The translations under genes were made by a program, and so were the position numbers. Positions 62,058 through 64,000 of a stretch of DNA of 64,000 bases are shown here, piece by piece. Position 1 is the stretch's first letter; each line of letters begins with the position of its first letter. Under the pieces are notes generated by a model that was given only the letters and a program-made list of their open reading frames with translations, made no database searches and was not told where the DNA came from. Source of the stretch: JBDRDD01 sp043821115 (GTDB lineage Bacteria; CAYTYR01; UBA6262; DAOVJB01); the NCBI GenBank assembly GCA_043821115.1, contig JBDRDD010000032.1, positions 1 to 64,000 on the forward strand, read 5' to 3'.

Positions 62058-62730
62058 TAGATGGCTTGAGTTTTTAGAGAAAGAAACTGAAAAATACCAC
62101 AACCTTTTGGAATATAGTGTTAATCACTGGAATTATAACGACCCTCTTTATTTTAAAATCAAGGAACTGTTAAAACCACAAGCAAAGATTTTAGACATAG
62201 GTTGTGGTTTTGGACTCTCGGATATATATCTTCAGGAATGCGGATATAGTGTAATAGGTATCGATAACGATATTAATATTGTTGAACAAGCAAGAAGAAA
62301 TGCCGAATATTTCAATTCGTCTGTTAAATTTGAGCAAGGAGACGCTTTTGATTTATCAAAATATTATGATTCTTTTGATTTGGTGTTTTCTGTAGGAGTT
62401 GCGGAACATTTTGATAGAGGTATTACAGTTAAATTGATAAAAGAACAAGCTAAATGTGCTAGTTATGTTATATGTGTTATCCCAACTAAATTTACAAAGT
62501 ATTCAGGAGAAATTACAGACGAGAGAATTTATACTATTTCTCAATTGTCTGGAATATTTAAAGAAGCAGAGTTAAAAGTTATTGGTCGATTTGGTTATGG
62601 TAATATTATTTCACCATTTCATAATGGAATACATCGGTTATTACCACATGGGTTATATCGAATTCTTCAGAATAATTTTTCATACGCTATGGGGATTGTT
62701 TGTATAGGAAGGAAAAAAAATGAAGGATAA
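62050..62730 (+). CDS. SAM-dependent methyltransferase
   Basis: The 226-aa class I methyltransferase shows AKILDIGCGFGLSDIYLQECGYSVIGIDND and FDLVFSVGVAEHFDRG. It has no zinc ribbon. It lies between the two zinc-ribbon paralogues and overlaps both by about 10 bp. I chose ATG 62050 over an in-frame TTG at 62029. Substrate is unknown. Confidence 0.78.
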   Translation: MTNRWLEFLEKETEKYHNLLEYSVNHWNYNDPLYFKIKELLKPQAKILDIGCGFGLSDIYLQECGYSVIGIDNDINIVEQARRNAEYFNSSVKFEQGDAFDLSKYYDSFDLVFSVGVAEHFDRGITVKLIKEQAKCASYVICVIPTKFTKYSGEITDERIYTISQLSGIFKEAELKVIGRFGYGNIISPFHNGIHRLLPHGLYRILQNNFSYAMGIVCIGRKKNEG

Positions 62731-63664
62731 ATTGTTAAAACTACTTTGTTGTCCTAAGTGTAAAGAGGATTTAGCTATACATAAATCCGAAATTGTATCA
62801 GATAAGATTAGAAATGGTGATTTACAGTGTCCCGTTTGTCAGATAAAATACCCGATTAAAAATTTTATTCCTAGATTTGTAAAAACAGATAAATATGTAA
62901 AAAGTTTTAGTTTTGAGTGGCAAATTCATCACAAAACGCAGTTAGATAGTACCAGAAGTGTTTCTGAATCTGAAGATACTTTTATAGAAAAAACAGGATT
63001 AAAATTAGAAAAGTTAAAAGGAAAACTTATTTTAGATGTGGGGTGTGGAGTAGGTAGATACATAGAACCAGTTGCTCGGTGTGCACAGGAAGTTGTAGGG
63101 ATTGACTTATCTTATGCTGTAGATTCTGCGCAAGAGAACCTTAAGTATTTTGATAATGTCCATATTATCCAGGCAGATATTTTTAACTTGCCTTTTAAAA
63201 AAGAAACTTTCGATTTTATTTATAGTATCGGGGTTCTCCACCATACACCAGATACAAAAAAAGCTTTTTTAAATCTAATTCCGTTTCTGAAAAAAGGAGG
63301 AAGCATAGCTATTTGGCTTTATTCTAATGAAACCCGTTATGAACGGGTTAGTAATAAATTTACCGATTTCTATCGTTTTTTTACGAGAAGGTTGCCTAAA
63401 AGATTATTATGGTATTTATGTCATTTAGCTATTCCTTTATATACATTAAAAAATATAAAAAAACTTAGGACTGTACTTGATTTGGTTTTACCTATGTCTA
63501 ATCATCCTGATCCGGAATGGCGAGTTTTAGATACATTTGACTGGTATTCACCCATGTTTCAACATAAACATACTTATCGAGAAGTAGTTGCTTGGTTTGA
63601 GGAAGCTGGTTTAAGGGATATTGAATTATTGAATTTTCCTGTATCAGTTAAGGGAAGGAAGTAA
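62720..63664 (+). CDS. SAM-dependent methyltransferase with zinc-ribbon N terminus (copy 2)
   Basis: The 314-aa protein has CCPKCKED and CPVCQIKY zinc-ribbon knuckles, ILDVGCGVGRYIEPVA, VVGIDLSYAVDSAQ and an intact GVLHHTPDTKKAF motif. It is clearly paralogous to the protein encoded at 61119 along its whole length. AAGGAAGG precedes the ATG, which lies within the end of the previous gene. Confidence 0.82.
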   Translation: MKDKLLKLLCCPKCKEDLAIHKSEIVSDKIRNGDLQCPVCQIKYPIKNFIPRFVKTDKYVKSFSFEWQIHHKTQLDSTRSVSESEDTFIEKTGLKLEKLKGKLILDVGCGVGRYIEPVARCAQEVVGIDLSYAVDSAQENLKYFDNVHIIQADIFNLPFKKETFDFIYSIGVLHHTPDTKKAFLNLIPFLKKGGSIAIWLYSNETRYERVSNKFTDFYRFFTRRLPKRLLWYLCHLAIPLYTLKNIKKLRTVLDLVLPMSNHPDPEWRVLDTFDWYSPMFQHKHTYREVVAWFEEAGLRDIELLNFPVSVKGRK

Positions 63665-63669
63665 TAGTA

Positions 63670-64000
63670 ATGAATCCCAGAATTTGTATGATATGCTCTC
63701 AATTTTATCCTGTAGTGGGTGGGACAGAAAGACAAGCAGAAAATTTAGCTATAGAATTAAAGAAGAAAGGATATTCTGTCTTTATTTTGACTCAGAGGAT
63801 AAAAGGAATTGAGAATAAGGAAGTAAAAGACGGGATAACAATTTATAGGAAGATTGTTGCTCCTCATTTAGGACTGCTTTTTGGGATAAGTTATATAATT
63901 TCTGTATTTTTGTTTTTGTGGGGTAAAAGAAAACAATATGATATAATTCATTGCCATATTTTTTATTTGCATACGATTTCTGCTGTAATAATAGGTAAAT
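63670..64000 (+). CDS. GT4-family glycosyltransferase, N-terminal part cut by window end
   Basis: From ATG 63670 a frame runs to the edge without a stop. It opens MNPRICMICSQFYPVVGGTE and continues RQAENLAIELKKKGYSVFILTQR and YDIIHCHIFYLHT, matching the N domains of the two GT4 genes at 55980 and 57157. It is a third member of that family in the cluster. The catalytic C domain is beyond the window. Confidence 0.82.
   Translation, partial: MNPRICMICSQFYPVVGGTERQAENLAIELKKKGYSVFILTQRIKGIENKEVKDGITIYRKIVAPHLGLLFGISYIISVFLFLWGKRKQYDIIHCHIFYLHTISAVIIGK

Overview
The window is a near-gapless, almost single-strand block of core and accessory genes from a diderm, Gram-negative-type bacterium. It has a PilQ secretin, SurA-like periplasmic chaperones, lipoprotein signals and both rodZ- and FtsAZ-based shape and division genes. 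Coding is dense, GC content is moderate, and GTG and TTG starts are frequent. The three tRNA genes lack encoded CCA. The gene content and mixture (dcw genes beside recA and pilT, lysine/alanine-rich basic peptides, a mannose module) remind me of uncultured PVC-related lineages such as Omnitrophota, but that assignment is an inference and needs a phylogeny.

Layout: 1-7.1 kb carries the end of a VanZ-like gene, then mfd, two parvulin-type foldases, pdxA and rsmA. 7.1-13.8 kb is a mannose / polyprenyl-phosphate sugar module: a guanylyltransferase fused to a degenerate phosphomannomutase, an intact phosphomannomutase, a GT39-like membrane transferase, a PAP2 phosphatase and a DPM1-like synthase. 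13.8-17.3 kb holds eno, ftsB, three tRNA genes and pilC. 17.3-27.9 kb is the translation and RNA block rimP-nusA-infB-ylxP-rbfA-nrnA-truB-ribF-rpsO-pnp, ending in an orphan accB. 27.9-28.7 kb is an intergenic-rich island with a 21-residue basic peptide gene and a small winged-helix gene. 28.7-42.8 kb carries uppP, ftsK, rodZ, pgsA, pgpA, recA, an MBL hydrolase, murC-murB-ddl-ftsQ-ftsA-ftsZ and pilT.

42.8-47.2 kb is the most interesting part. An NAD-dependent epimerase-type reductase, a serine-palmitoyltransferase-like PLP enzyme, a GNAT acyltransferase and a convergent lipid kinase together look like a bacterial sphingolipid (ceramide) pathway. A 16-bp perfect palindrome overlaps the candidate promoter of the PLP enzyme gene. 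47.3-52.0 kb is the type IV pilus assembly operon pilMNOPQ. 52.1-55.9 kb has two tandem O-antigen-ligase-like proteins with TPR tails. From about 55.9 kb to the end the sequence becomes visibly AT-richer and holds a surface-glycan cluster: three GT4 glycosyltransferases (the last cut by the window edge), a MurJ-type flippase, an SGNH hydrolase and three methyltransferases, two of them recent paralogues.

The genes fit together as an envelope-building programme. Polyprenyl-phosphate recycling (UppP, PAP2), peptidoglycan precursor synthesis (MurC, MurB, Ddl), division, type IV pili, phospholipid and probable sphingolipid synthesis, and surface polysaccharide assembly are interleaved with the core translation operon.
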